Of a DNA stretch of 64,000 nucleotides, positions 34,251-45,659 are shown piece after piece (the stretch's first letter is position 1; every line of letters starts with the position of its first letter). A program made the position numbers and the translations under genes. The stretch is taken from the NCBI RefSeq assembly GCF_033118175.1, contig NC_083712.1, positions 9,682,956-9,746,955 of the forward strand, given 5' to 3'. The notes below the pieces were generated by a model. The model searched no databases. It was not told the origin of the DNA and saw only the letters and a program-made list of their open reading frames with translations. This stretch comes from Dama dama. Lineage: Eukaryota > Chordata > Mammalia > Artiodactyla > Cervidae.

Positions 34251-35023
34251 GTTTAAATCCTGAAAATATAAGGCTGACATTCCTTTGGACTCAATAGTCA
34301 GTCACAGTTTCCTGCTCTTCAGTCTTCATCCACACATGGGATACACCCTCAGAGCCGCAGCGTTAGGAGCCCCCACGCACCCCTCGCCCACCCCTGTGCT
34401 CAGACGCAGAGCTCCCAGCTTTCTGAGGGTATCAGCTCTCCTTGGACCTGCTCAGTTCAGTTTAAGTATTAAGCACTTGCCTGAGACTGCCCCTCGGGGC
34501 ACAGAGCCACACCTCAGCCCCCCCTCCTCACCTGGACGGGGCCTCTGAGTGCTTGCAGCCCAGGGACTCCCAACTCCTGTCCTACCTCTCCAGCCCAGGA
34601 ATTTTCCCAAGGCTCTGCAGACACGTTTCTTCCTAGAAGCCTCTCTTTGCAGAGCCTCGACTTGGCGAGAGGCTGGTGAGAACGGCAGGTCTCACAGTAA
34701 GCTCTCGTCTGTATAGTTCTCATCTATGACTTGGGCCCTTGAGACCTGGTTGCCCTCAGAGATATCGTTGCTTTCCAAGAAGGTTTTTGTTTTTGTAGAC
34801 TCCCTGGATTTTCTGTTTCTTCTCAGCAGGCATGTTATTTACCACAAGCCAGAGCTGTGTCTGTATGATTGTGTGCGTGCACGTGTGCGGTTGTGTTACA
34901 TCAGAATCTGTTCCAAGTTTTTAGTTCACAGTTCGGCTTTGTCCTTGTTTTTCTTTCACTGAACAGACCCACATACTATATACACATATAATACAAAAAA
35001 AAAAAAACCCCACATATACATTA
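34251..35023. other. Unique sequence, partly GC-rich
   Basis: GC-rich at 34330-34560 with no CpG-island density. A13 run near 34995. No recognised repeat or gene. Confidence 0.4.
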
Positions 35024-35033
35024 TAAACTCAAA

Positions 35034-35243
35034 AGTGAAGAAGTGAAGTTGTTCAGTCGTGTGTGACTGCGATCCCGTGGACTGTGGCCTACCAGGCTCC
35101 TCTGTCCATGGAATTTTCCAGGTAAGAGTGCTGGAGTGGATTGCTGTTTCCTTCTCCAGGGGATCTTCCTGACCTGGGGATCGAATGTAGGTCTCCTACA
35201 TTGCAGGCAGACACTTGACCCTCTGAGCCTCCAGGGAAGCCCG
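35034..35243 (-). mobile_element. Bov-tA SINE, inverted
   Basis: BovB-derived tail 'gttgttcagtcgtgtgtgac' at the left, head 'gcctccagggaagcccg' at the right. TAAACTCAAA at 35024-35033 and 35244-35253 is a perfect 10-bp duplication. Confidence 0.93.
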
Positions 35244-35253
35244 TAAACTCAAA

Positions 35254-35850
35254 GCAACAGTGAATCATGGAGCCCATAAACAGGATGTTGTGCATAAGAA
35301 TGCAGAATGAGTGGATGTGTTTTGTGGCTGTCAGTTTTTCCTTCAACTTTAATGTTTGACTCCAATAATAGTGTATCAGGTGCTTGGTAGATGTCCTAAC
35401 GTCACCACTTTCCATGAGGGAAGGGCTCAAAATTAAATGTTAATCACCAAAGTGATAAAATTGACAATCTCTGAATTCTTTCCATAAGATCTGTGAGTTA
35501 CTGTTATTGGAAAATCGATACTGTGACCAAATAGCCCAGTCACTGCATAAGACTGAAGATAGAAGTGTGAGTACTAAACGTATCCTGGCCCGTCTCAGTT
35601 CCAATCCACTCCCTCTTCCCTTTTTTGCCATTCCACCTAAAACAAGACAGGAAGAGAGACCTCACTGTGCTCAGCATGAGTCTGACTTTGTCCATGTAGA
35701 CCGCTGGGTGCTTTTCTGAAATGTACATTGGGAATAATAGATGGTTTTCATGCTTTGTTGGTACCCAAAGCTCAAGCATTTGCTCCTTTTGGCCTGAATA
35801 TTCTGAAGGCTATGCCCTTTTGAATGTTCTGAAGGTTCTGCCCTGTTTGA
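35254..35850. other. Unique sequence, nothing recognised
   Basis: No repeat or domain-bearing frame identified. Confidence 0.4.
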
Positions 35851-36055
35851 CAGAAATTCTGGTAAAGAACCTGCATGCCAATGCAGATGTTCAATCCCTG
35901 GGTTGGGAAGATCCCATGGAGGAGGGTAGTGCAACCCACTTTAGTGTTCTTGTCTGGGAAATCTCATGGACAGAGGAGCCTGGTGGGCTACAGTCTATGG
36001 GGTTGCAAAGAGTCGGATATGACTGAAGTGACTTTAGCACACATGCACATGGGGG
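35851..36055 (+). mobile_element. Bov-tA SINE, head eroded
   Basis: The tRNA-like head is shortened ('ggtaaagaacctgcatgcca'), but 'caatccctgggttgggaaga' and the tail 'agagtcggatatgactgaag' are typical. Confidence 0.85.
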
Positions 36056-38055
36056 AATAGTGGTGACGCCAAGAAAACATGACTCTGACAGCTTGGTCTT
36101 CACACATGTCCTTGAGTCAGCCCACGGGGCGCCTGCCTCACTTGTCACAGCGCGTGTGCGACCCCGCACTGCACGGCTGCTGGGCGCGCCTGCCCCCTGA
36201 GAGACTGGTTCCCCCCCGGGCATCCCTCAACTGCAGGATGCCTGTGGTGCAGGATGGGCTTTGCTGCGGGAGCCACTGGGGAAAAGATGACCCTATTTAC
36301 CTGGGGTGGTGATGAAGAGGTTTTTCATCTGCTAAAATATGCAATTTAAATACATGTTTATCAAAAGAGATTGGACACTAATGTGAAGGTCCTTAATAGT
36401 TAGATGAATATGTGTTTAACTCTTTTAAATGTTGGGTTAAATCAGAAAAGAATGCTGAAGGAAATGATAGAGTAAGCCTGTTACTTTTCTTTCTGGTCAT
36501 ATTTGGAAATCAAAATAAACCCAAATATGTATTCCTCAGTTTCCACATTTCAAACCAATTCAATGTGTAAAGGAAAAAATATCTGAAACTATTTCATCAT
36601 AATTTTAACAAACAAAAAAAAATTAGGAAAAGAGAGAGGATAAAGATGAAAGTTTTATGGTTGTTGGCTCATAAAAACATATATGAAGTGTTGATAGCAA
36701 ATCTCAGAAACCCACTTCAAGAAATGTTCTTGCTATTTTATTGTGATATAATAGGTCATATCATTACTTGCAGATTTTCTCTTTGAGATCACTAAAATAA
36801 TAAAACAAGTTTTTGCTGAAAATTATAGTGTTTTGTAACGTCTTCTTTCTTTGTCTTATTTGGTATATGTTTTTCTTGAAATATTGGAAGGGGTTTTAAT
36901 GTTTACCAAAAGATACTGTTTCTTTTTCAGTATTGTCTTTATTAGAGTGAAATGTATTTTATAGCATATCTTATTATTTTGTACAAATTACATTACAACT
37001 CTTCTTTCTTCTTGGAAGGAATTTCCAGATCTGATTTGTAATAAATACGAGGAACAAGTTATGAGTGAAAATTGGACATCTGCTTCCTGCAAGTTTCCTT
37101 CCGATGCAGATTTTAGAACAAAGAATTAGGAGACAGATTTCCTTGTTCAAACCCACGATCCACCACTGCCTTCCTGTGTGACCAGAGGTGAGTTGTTTGG
37201 CCCATGTGCACCGCCTGCTCCCCGTGAGGGTTCAGATCATCACAGTTTGTGAGTCACAGGATTTTGTGGAGCAAAAGAAGTGAACATATGAGGGCGCCCT
37301 TGGGACGGTGCTTGTGATTCTGTGTTGTTCAGTATCTGCTGCCGCTTTCGCCACCGCCCACAGGTTGGTGTTGGATTACACCTGGAGGGGGTGCTGAGCC
37401 CGCGGGCTGCACTGGGCTGCACTGGCAGCCGAGGAAGGAGGGCTCAGACAGGCTTCACTCGCTTTCTTCAGGGAAACCCAGTGGGCCTAGCCGCATCCTC
37501 CTCTGTCATGATGGCTGGAACAGAAGACGCCTTTGGGTCAGAGTGACCCTTCCCTCTGTCACGTCTCCACTGCGCACTGTGTCTGTGCTTTGCAAGGCTG
37601 CTATTTTCATTAAAATGGATTATTTATGTTTGCAATTGATTTATCATAGTTATTTTTAAAGGAGTATTCTAAAAGCTCTCCATTTTAATTCCTGATACGG
37701 TAAAGCTCAGTGGGTTTAACCCACATAATACAAAGCTCTTTGGATCCTCAGTGACGTTTACTTCTGCGAGAGGCCCTGGGACCAGGATGCATGGGGACTG
37801 TGGCTCTGGGTCAGTCTGCCCGTGGGCGGCCCTTCTGTTACTATTAAGGGTTCGGAGGTGTCCTCCAGGGCGTGCAGCCTGCTGGGGCGTGTGTTTTGGC
37901 CTTTGGCAGAGGGCCTGTCTGTACTTGATCTGTGATCCCGAAAGGAGACGTGGATTCACCTCCATGTAGGTTCAGTTGTGGACACTTTTTTGTTGCTCCT
38001 GATACCAAATTAGGTATCAATGCAGAATGCCGGGCACAGAGCAGGCAGGCAAATG
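36056..38055. other. Unique sequence with small GC-rich pockets
   Basis: GC-rich pockets at 36120-36240 and 37370-37450 and 37750-37900 lie in otherwise AT-rich DNA. I see no splice-bounded exon or domain. Frames on both strands are short. Confidence 0.4.
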
Positions 38056-38329
38056 CAGGTACACCTTATTTCAGTGGTCTTTGCAGATATTTGTGTTTTT
38101 TTACAAATTTAAGTTTTGTGGCAACTCTGCGTTGTAAGAAGATGGTTAACCTCTTTATTAATAAAGTACTTTTAATTAGGGCATATGCATTGGTTAGACA
38201 TAATGTTCTTGTACACTTACTAGACTGTAGTATAAAGATAACTTTTTATGCACTGGGAAACCAAAAATTCATTTGACTCGCTTTATTGTGGGGATCTCAA
38301 GTGAAAGTCTCCATGGTATGGTACGCCTG
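38056..38329 (+). mobile_element. Tigger1-type DNA transposon, internally deleted
   Basis: The left end 'caggtacaccttatttcagt' and right end 'ccatggtatggtacgcctg' are the diverged Tigger1 inverted termini. Inside, 'ttttttacaaatttaagttt', 'tttttatgcactgggaaacc' and 'tgactcgctttattgtgggg' match the two ends of the element. The transposase region is gone, leaving a non-autonomous remnant. The flanking TA duplication is no longer clear. Confidence 0.85.
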
Positions 38330-38682
38330 TGGTGAAATTCCCTACCCCCTTATAATGCATTCAGCATTTATGGAATGCTGGCTGCAGAACACCACGTGGG
38401 TGGCAGGCTGTATGGGATGCTGGGGAGGTGGACGGGCTTGTGAGTTTCACAAAGACTGAGAGGTCCCTTCAGTTTCCAACCGTGGGTGCATCATTACCTC
38501 ACCGCATGCCATCTTGGTTTTACTGATACGTGTCCATACCCTGTTTTTATGTTTGTACAAAGAGGAGTCTTGATAGTAAGAAAATAATGTCTGTTCCAAC
38601 TGAAACAACTGAGTTACAATTCTGAGGGCAGAATTAAGTGGAAAAGAAAGAGCACATCTGAAGTTGTGAGAAAAACTGAATT
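38330..38682. other. Unique sequence, nothing recognised
   Basis: No repeat or gene seen between the Tigger1 and the L1. Confidence 0.4.
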
Positions 38683-38690
38683 AAGTATGT

Positions 38691-40022
38691 ATGTGTGTGC
38701 TCTCTATTTTTGCCCTGCACGTAGATTCATCTATACCATTCTTCTAGATTCCACACACGTGTTCATGTGGGATGTCTTCTTTTCTCTTTCTGACTTACTT
38801 CACTCTGTATGACAGACTCCCGGTCCATCCGCATCTCTACAAATGACAGTTTCCTTCCTTTTTATGGCTATGTAATATTGCTCTGGGATGTGTACTATGT
38901 TCTTCCCGTAGTCCGAATCCCCGGTTGGGAAAGAAGACTCCTTGAAACAATGCAACTCACAATAGGGGAATTTATTACTGACTCGAGCCAGGGCCTCCCG
39001 CCCTCACCAGGTGTGTGAGGACGAAAGGCCCCGAGACCCAGTTCTCTCGGGTATTTATTAGGTCAAAATAAGCAGCAGGTAGTTGGCACAATCGGATTGG
39101 TTACACAGTGGGTAGTTGGCGTAAGCGGATTGGTTACACAGTTGCAAGGTAATTTTTGTTGGCCCAACTGTGGGGCTTTCAGCTTTCCCCTGATAGGTTC
39201 CCTTTTTTCTTGCTAGGCATATGTTGATTGGCTGGCTCCAGGAGGCCTGATAATTATGTTACCCCGGGAAACCAGGCCTACTCCTAATCTAGGCTGCCTG
39301 CCATGGCGCTAGCCGTGACAGCCTCACATACTACATCTTATTTATTCATCTGTCTTTTGTTGGGCATTTAGGGTGATCCCATCTCCCTGCTATTGCAAAT
39401 GGCGCTGCTGTGAACATTGGGACACATGTGTCATGGGTACATGTGCAGGAGTGGGATTGCTGGGTCATGTGGTACCTTTATTTTTAGTTTTTAAGAGAAT
39501 CTCCATATTGTTCTTCACAGTAGCTGTACTATTTATATTCCCACCAACATGTAACAGGGCTCCCTTCTCTCCACACCCTCTCCAGCATTTATTGTTTGTA
39601 TATTTTTTTGATGATGGCCATTCTGACCGGTATGAGGGGATACCTCATTGTAGTTTTGATTTGCATTTCTCTAATAATTAGTGATGTTGAGAATCTTTTC
39701 ATGTGCCTCTTGGCCATCTGTAGTTCTTCTTCGGATAAATGTCTGTTTAGGTCTTCTGCCCATTTTTTATTGGATTGGTTGGTTTTTTTGATAGGGATGT
39801 TAGGGTTGACATATATACAGTATCATGTGTAAAACAGATAGCTAGTGGGACATATTATACAGTAGAGGGAGTTCAGGTTGGTGCTCTATGAAGACCTAAG
39901 GAGTGGAATGCAGGGGTAGGTGAGCGATCCAAGAGGGAGGGGGTGTATGTATACACATAGCTGGTTCATTTCATTGTACAGAAGAAACACAACATGGTAA
40001 TGCAATTATACTCCAATTTTAA
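38691..40022 (+). mobile_element. Bovine-type L1 with 5' inversion, carrying an LTR
   Basis: From 38691 to about 39795 the sequence is antisense L1 ORF2 3' region ('tgacttacttcactctgtat', 'gtgggattgctgggtcatgt', 'gatggccattctgaccggta'). From about 39795 to 40022 it is the sense 3' UTR ending 'caattatactccaattttaa'. AAGTATGT flanks both ends (38683-38690 and 40023-40030). This is the twin-priming arrangement. A solo LTR (38898-39328) interrupts the inverted part. Confidence 0.8.
38898..39328 (-). mobile_element. Solo LTR, two-unit sibling of the LTR at 32379
   Basis: Plus-strand ends TGTTCTTCCC and GCCTCACA, flanked by TACTA at 38893-38897 and 39329-39333. Sequence follows the 32379-32939 LTR closely, but the 33-bp CCAAT repeat has only two units (39079-39144). 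It sits inside an L1, so it integrated after that L1. Confidence 0.9.
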
Positions 40023-40030
40023 AAGTATGT

Positions 40031-41354
40031 GTTAGAAATGTTCACTATGTTGACACCTCATTGAGACTATTTTCTGAAGAGATGTGAATATCAAATATTC
40101 CCATGTGATTTTCTGATTGTTTCCAAAGTTCCACCTTGAGTAAGTGTTGATGGCATATCTATTGTGCTTTGAGAGTTTCCTTGAAGAGCAGTCTCATGTC
40201 ATTGAACAGTTTTTTTCTCTAGACAGGACCTTTTCAAAATCTCCTAATAGATTTGTCGGCCAGCCACTTTAGAACTCCAGCTGTCACGGTGCTCAGTCAG
40301 GATAGGATGTGAGAGCCTGTCTTTGACAATCTGTCTGTCTTTCTCTGGCCCCTTCCATTTCCAGTCATATTGCAATCACTTCTCATAAATCTCATATGTG
40401 ATGGATCACTCACATATTTAATTTTAAATTCATGCCATAAGAATTGAAACTAAGTGTTAAAATCACAAGAAAAGCAAACATTTCATTATCAGTTCTCTTC
40501 TAGTCACCAAATTCAATGATCAAATTATTTTCTTATCTGTTACTGGCATTCCTAAAAGCATCTCCAACTGGTCTTTGAAGCACAGCTCCTTTGCAGAAAA
40601 ATTTTCATTTTAGTGTTCTCTTGTTTAGAAGGAGAAGGTATTTGGCATCAATATTGCTAAGTTTGTTCTTGCATAAGACAGTGGAAATTACTGTCTGATT
40701 GATCAAGAGAGTTTTATATGGATCCTGAGAGAGTTGTTCTCTTCGGTGCTAATCAACCAGAGGATGTTTACGGAACACTTCCTGTGAGAGAAGACATCAC
40801 TCCTAGGGGAGCCATAAAGGAAATTGGGAGGCACATGACATAGTGTTTGACCTCAAAAGGCTTACCAAACTGTCACAGCTATAAGCCACAAACCATAAAC
40901 TCATAAATATAACCAAAAATGAAAACACATAAATTGAGGAACAAAGAAAGGATAGCTAATATGTGCCAAAAATATCGACAAAAGTCATCTGTGAAGAAAA
41001 ATATCAATAGTAAAAGTCAGGACATTAGGAAATGTGGTTGTATTGGGGGGTGGGGGGTGGGGTGGTCAGTGGGTGCTGTCCATGGTCTGCAAAGACTGTT
41101 CCACCAGCTGGTCCTTCCTCCTTATATCCCCATGTCATTCAGCTTCATCTTGATGGTAACTGTGCCTGTAACAGAAAGATGTGGTGAACTCAATTCCTGT
41201 GGCTTCTGGGGACAGCATAGATATCAAATAAATGGCATTTTGGGGACTAATGGCCTTAAAGAGAGTTGACCTCAGCCCTAACATTCCTAACAGAGACACT
41301 TGCCTGATTAGCTTCCTTTTGCAAGCCTTATTTAAGTGATTTCAAACTTTTTTA
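40031..41354. other. Unique sequence with a G-run tract
   Basis: Nothing recognised apart from GGGGGGTGGGGGGTGGGG at 41045-41062. The frame 40919-41269 has no known domain. Confidence 0.4.
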
Positions 41355-41898
41355 AGTGAACACTGCAAAGAAATAGAGGAAAACAATAGAATGGGAAAGA
41401 CTAGAAATCTCTTCAAGAAAATTAGAGATACCAAGGGAACATTTCATGCATGCAAAGATAGGCATAATAAAGGACAGAAACAGTATGGACCTAACAGAAG
41501 AAGAAATTAAGAAGAGGTGGCAAGAATACACAGAGGAACTATACAAAAAAGATGTTAATGATCCAGATAACCACGATGGTGTGATCACTTATCTAGGGTC
41601 AGACATCCTGGAATGTGAAGTCAAGTCGGCCTTAGGAAGCCTCACTGCAAATAAAGCTAGTGGAGGTAATGGAATTCCAGCTGAGTTATTTCAAATTCTC
41701 AAAGATGATGCTATGAAAGTGCTACACTCAATATGCCAGCAAATTGGAAAACTCAGCAGTGGCCACAGGACTGGAAAAGGTCAGTTTTCATTCCAATCCC
41801 AAAGAAAGGCAATGCCAAAGAATGCTCAAACTACCACACAGTTGCACTCCATTCGCCTGCTAGCAAAGTCATGCTAAAAATCCTTCAAGCTAGACTTT
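41355..41898 (+). mobile_element. BovB internal fragment (between endonuclease and RT), no 3' end
   Basis: The plus-strand frame 41446-41877 carries the BovB linker motifs 'RWQEYTEELYKKD', 'ILECEVKSALGSL' and 'NKASGGNGIPAELFQ', then shifts frame after 'QQIGKLSSG'. The sequence stops abruptly at the 'LKILQARL' coding region near 41898. Because BovB insertions normally keep their 3' end, the right side must have been lost by deletion or rearrangement. Confidence 0.88.
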
Positions 41899-43321
41899 AA
41901 CCCCATGACAGTGGACCCAGTGGCCAGGACTGGATCATACTGACTGCTGGCCTGAATCTGTGCCCCTTCCCCTGAGGACCAGCCAGACCCCTGTCCTGAG
42001 GAGGTCCTTCTATCAGCCCACTGCAGCTGCCTGCTACCAACTTCCACTGCGGCCCTCAGATACCAGCAGCCTTACCTTTCTCCACCCCAACTGGGCCCCC
42101 CCAGACACCGGGAGCCCTGCTCTGCCTCACTGGGAACATGTTCCCACCCCTCTGCCTGCTGTGGCGATGCCACGGCCTGCAGCCTCTGGGTAAAGGGCCT
42201 CTGCCTGCTGTCTTTGGCTGGTCTTGGTTTAATCCCATAACATAGATGGGTCATATCACATCTTCTGGCTTTATATCAACACCTCCGAGAGGGTGTCTCC
42301 AGCGGCAGCAATTCCTGGTCTGTTTCCATGGAAGCATGAGTGCTGTGGAGCTCCGCGCTGTCAATGTGCACCTCACGGGGGAGGACCCAGCAGCGGCTGT
42401 GTCCTGCCAGGAAAGCAGCTGGCGGAGCGCCTCCTGGCTGTGAAGGGGGAGCCTCACCTTGGGGGGCCGACGCGGACTTCCGGTTTAACCCTGGTGGGGG
42501 CGGGGTGCCTCCCCCCGAGCGCGCACATCCCTGGGGAGAGTCCTGGGGCAGCGCAACCTGACCCTGACCCTAGTCAGCAGGGTCTCATTGTGACGGTTAT
42601 GAGAAGAGCTGCGCCCCGTGGGTGTCGTTGACTGTCCCAGTGGGGACAGCCAGTCCCGGGCTGTCATATGGACTCGAGTAACCATCAGATGAAGGAAAGG
42701 ACAAGGCTGGACCAGGTCCCCTCCGAGCTGGCTTGTGAAATTAAAGAGCTCATCCTAGAGGACCTTTACATTGTGGATCCTAGATGGGGTGGTTGCTTGC
42801 AAAGCTTACCATTACGGGAGTGGGATCACCTGTCTTGAAGATTCAGTTCATAGCCACAGTTAAGAATCTGGACTCAAGAAATCGGGCAAAACCCTGAAGA
42901 AGGTTGCCCATTTAGGCAGCGCCACCTGGTGGCCCAGTGAGGAACCGCACCCGCGGGTTGATGAGATCCGTTCTTGACAGGACGCTGATGGGGGCCTGGG
43001 GACCATCCAAAGGGGAGAGGGGTCCCAGAGACTCCAGTTATTAAGTAAAAAAGCTACAAGCTATATCCACGTTCCATAATGAGTTTGGGGAACAGTTAAA
43101 TCCCATTTGTACGCAAAGTCTCCTTTGAGGAGTGTTTCTCCAACTAATTAGCACTTGAGAGTTTCTTTCTGTAAAGGCTGTTCTGACTATGCATAAGACT
43201 CGACAATAAGGTAGTGAGTTTAAAAAGCACAGTAAAAGCTTCCAACTGAATGACCAGATCCTATCGTGTGAATTTCGTTGATAATTTTCAATGTTATACA
43301 AACTTTGTTTCTTGGTCAAAA
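41899..43321. other. GC-rich to ordinary unique sequence
   Basis: GC-rich, with CpGs, at 42290-42680. No LTR termini or repeat family identified, and overlapping frames on both strands suggest chance. Contains the CTCF-like site listed separately. Confidence 0.4.
42917..42936 (-). promoter_or_regulatory. Candidate CTCF binding site
   Basis: The minus strand reads GGGCCACCAGGTGGCGCTGC. Its core CCACCAGGTGGC (42921-42932) fits the CTCF core consensus CCASYAGRKGGC at all twelve positions. CTCF organises chromatin loops and insulation. One motif match does not prove occupancy. Confidence 0.5.
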
Positions 43322-43965
43322 CTCACTGGCTACTGATGTATTACCCTTTTACACAGAACTACATTCAATGTGCTAATATTTTTATATGAATTATTGCTCA
43401 TGTATTTGTGAATTGTTTCTTGTAATGCACATGTCAGTTTGATATCAGGATTATCCTAGTCTCATACAACTAGTTGGGGAGTGCTGTTTTTTTCTGAAGC
43501 ATTTGACAACATTTGGTATTATTTCTAATATATATATATTTGATAGAACCTACCAAGGAAGCCATTTGAGTTTAGACTATGAACAGTTTTTGTGACTATA
43601 ATTTCAGTTTCTTTAATAGGTAGAGATATTCATATTTTTCTATTCCTTCTTGAATCACTTTTGATAAATTATTGTTTTCAAGGACATTACCCATTTCATC
43701 TAAATTTTCCTAATTCATTGTCATAATTTTTATGGTGTCATCCTGTTGTTGTTTAAAGCTATGTGATTTCTGGAAATCTGCTTTTTTATTTTCTGATGTT
43801 TATAATTTGTATTTTTTCCTTGTCTTGACCAGGCTTCCTGGGAGTTAATCAAGTTTATATATTTTCAATACTTAATGGATTTTAAACTATTTTTTAAAAT
43901 TTCTTTTCCCCATTGTATTGATTTCTGATTTTATGTTACTTTTTTTCTCCTGTGTTTTTGGACTT

Positions 43966-44151
43966 CAATTCAGTTCAGTCACAACTGAACTGAACCATGT
44001 CCGACTTTTTGCAACCCCATGGACTGCAGCTCACCAGGCTTCCCTGTCCAGCATCAACTCCTGAAACTTGTTCAAACTCATGTCTATTGATTTGGTGAAT
44101 TTGGTGATACCATCCCACCATATCATCCTGTCATCCCCTTCTCCTCCTGTC
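43966..44151 (-). mobile_element. BovB 3' end with fold-back at its terminus
   Basis: Inverted BovB 3' end bounded by a perfect 10-bp duplication TTTTGGACTT (43956-43965 and 44152-44161). Its terminus holds an 11-bp inverted repeat (TTCAGTTCAGT / ACTGAACTGAA, 43969-43994) where the consensus has one direct stretch. Confidence 0.92.
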
Positions 44152-44759
44152 TTTTGGACTTAATTTGCTTATTTTTTGTGTTCTTCAGTTGGAAGCTTAT
44201 TTTGTGCATTTTACCTCCCTCTTCTTCCTTAAGGAGGCATTTAAAGCTCTGTTTCTTTCTTTTTTTTTGTAAACCTGCTTTACTTGCATCCCAACATTTT
44301 CATAGGTTGTGTTTATTGTTGGGATCAAAATATTTTATATATCCTCATGAATTCTTCTTTGGTTGGTGGGTTATTCTAAAGTTTATTGCTTCATTTCTTA
44401 ATAAAACATTGTAATTTATTTCTAAAGTAATTCACCATGATAAGAGATTATTCTTTGCGAATTCTGCACTTCAAAATTCATTGAGTTGTTAAATGACTCA
44501 CTATAAAGTTAATATTCCATGAACCCTTGAAATAAAAATTCATTGTACAGTTGTTTGTAGTGTTCTGTAAAGTTCAAAAAGACCAAGTTGGTTGAAAGTA
44601 TTGTCACTTTTTATTTACCCCTTCTATCAGTTACTGGAACAGAAGTTCTTTTTAACTCTCCAACTATTTTTGTGAATTTATCCTTTTATCTTTTTAGTTT
44701 TATAAATTTGTATTTATTTGAAGTACCATCTTAGGTGCATATATATTTAAGACTTTTAA

Positions 44760-45175
44760 TCCTATGATAACCTGATAGTCACCTGTGAGATGATAGATTA
44801 TTTGATTCTTAAAATGTCCGATTCTTAAAATGTCTGACTCTTTGTGACCCCATGGACTGTAGTCTACCAGGCTCCTCCGTTCATAGGATTTTCCAGGCAA
44901 GAATGCTGGAGTGGGTTGCCATTTCCATCTCCAGGAGATCTTTCCAACCCAGGAATTGAACCCCGGTCTCCCACACTGTAGGCAGCCACTTTACCGTCTG
45001 AACCACCAGGGAAGTTTCTCAAAATGTAATCTTCATGGAAAGCGAATTTCTAACCATATTTAGTGCCAATAGTCCATATTAGGAAGACACACCAATATAA
45101 CTGACATTCTGTAAATATAAGTGTAACTTTTATTAATAGTTATTGTATGAACTGCCAGTACTGTTAAGTCTAATG
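44760..45175. repeat. Unnamed repeat inside L1, also at 50739-50960
   Basis: The non-L1 block includes 'gtcacctgtgagatgataga', 'gattatttgattcttaaaat', 'catatttagtgccaatagtc', 'aatataactgacattctgta' and 'aatgccacaccatgcat'. The same phrases in the same order, diverged, occur at 50739-50960. A Bov-tA interrupts it at 44832-45016. Confidence 0.5.
44832..45016 (-). mobile_element. Bov-tA SINE, inverted
   Basis: Tail 'tctgactctttgtgacccca' at the left and head 'aaccaccagggaag' at the right. TTCTTAAAATG before it and TTCTCAAAATG after it form a duplication with one mismatch. The left copy is itself tandemly doubled. Confidence 0.88.
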
Positions 45176-45659
45176 CCACACCATGCATCTGTATCTCTTC
45201 AAAGTGTGTTTCTCATAAACATCTTATACTTGTGTTTGGCTCTTTCATCCAGTCTGACAACACTGCCTTTCAACAGGACCTTTCTTTCTTCTCTGCTGAT
45301 CGCATCTATGATAAGGTTGGAAGTTCATCCGACATGTATTCTATTTACCCCATCCCTTCTCTGTTTCTCTGCTTTTCTACTCCTGCCTTCTGTTGGCATC
45401 TTTTATCTCTCGGCTGATTTGTTTGCTCTCTGAGGTCTCCTGACTGTTACCCTCCAGCCTAAGCTGTGCCCTCAGAGTGGGTGGCGGTGGGAGAGGCTGG
45501 GCGGGGAGCAGAGTCCTTCTGCAGTGAGCAGCCTCCTATGTGTAGTACGGCAGGTGGGCCCAGGCTCAGGGGGTTAAATCTGCCTTGTTTCTCCTCGTAT
45601 GTAGAGACCTGACTCTTCTGAACAGCTCTGCCAAGAACAAAGGCAATTGTCAGCCCTGT

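Larger units (their letters stand above)
43322..45430 (-). mobile_element. Antisense L1 ORF2 remnant, three times interrupted
   Basis: Antisense L1 ORF2 order is seen at 43322-43965, 44162-44757 and 45175-45430 ('tgatgtattacccttttaca', 'ctcatacaactagttgggga', 'ttggaagcttattttgtgca', 'cttcaaagtgtgtttctcat'). Interruptions are a BovB (43966-44151), an unnamed repeat (44760-45175) and a SINE within that repeat. Confidence 0.65.
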
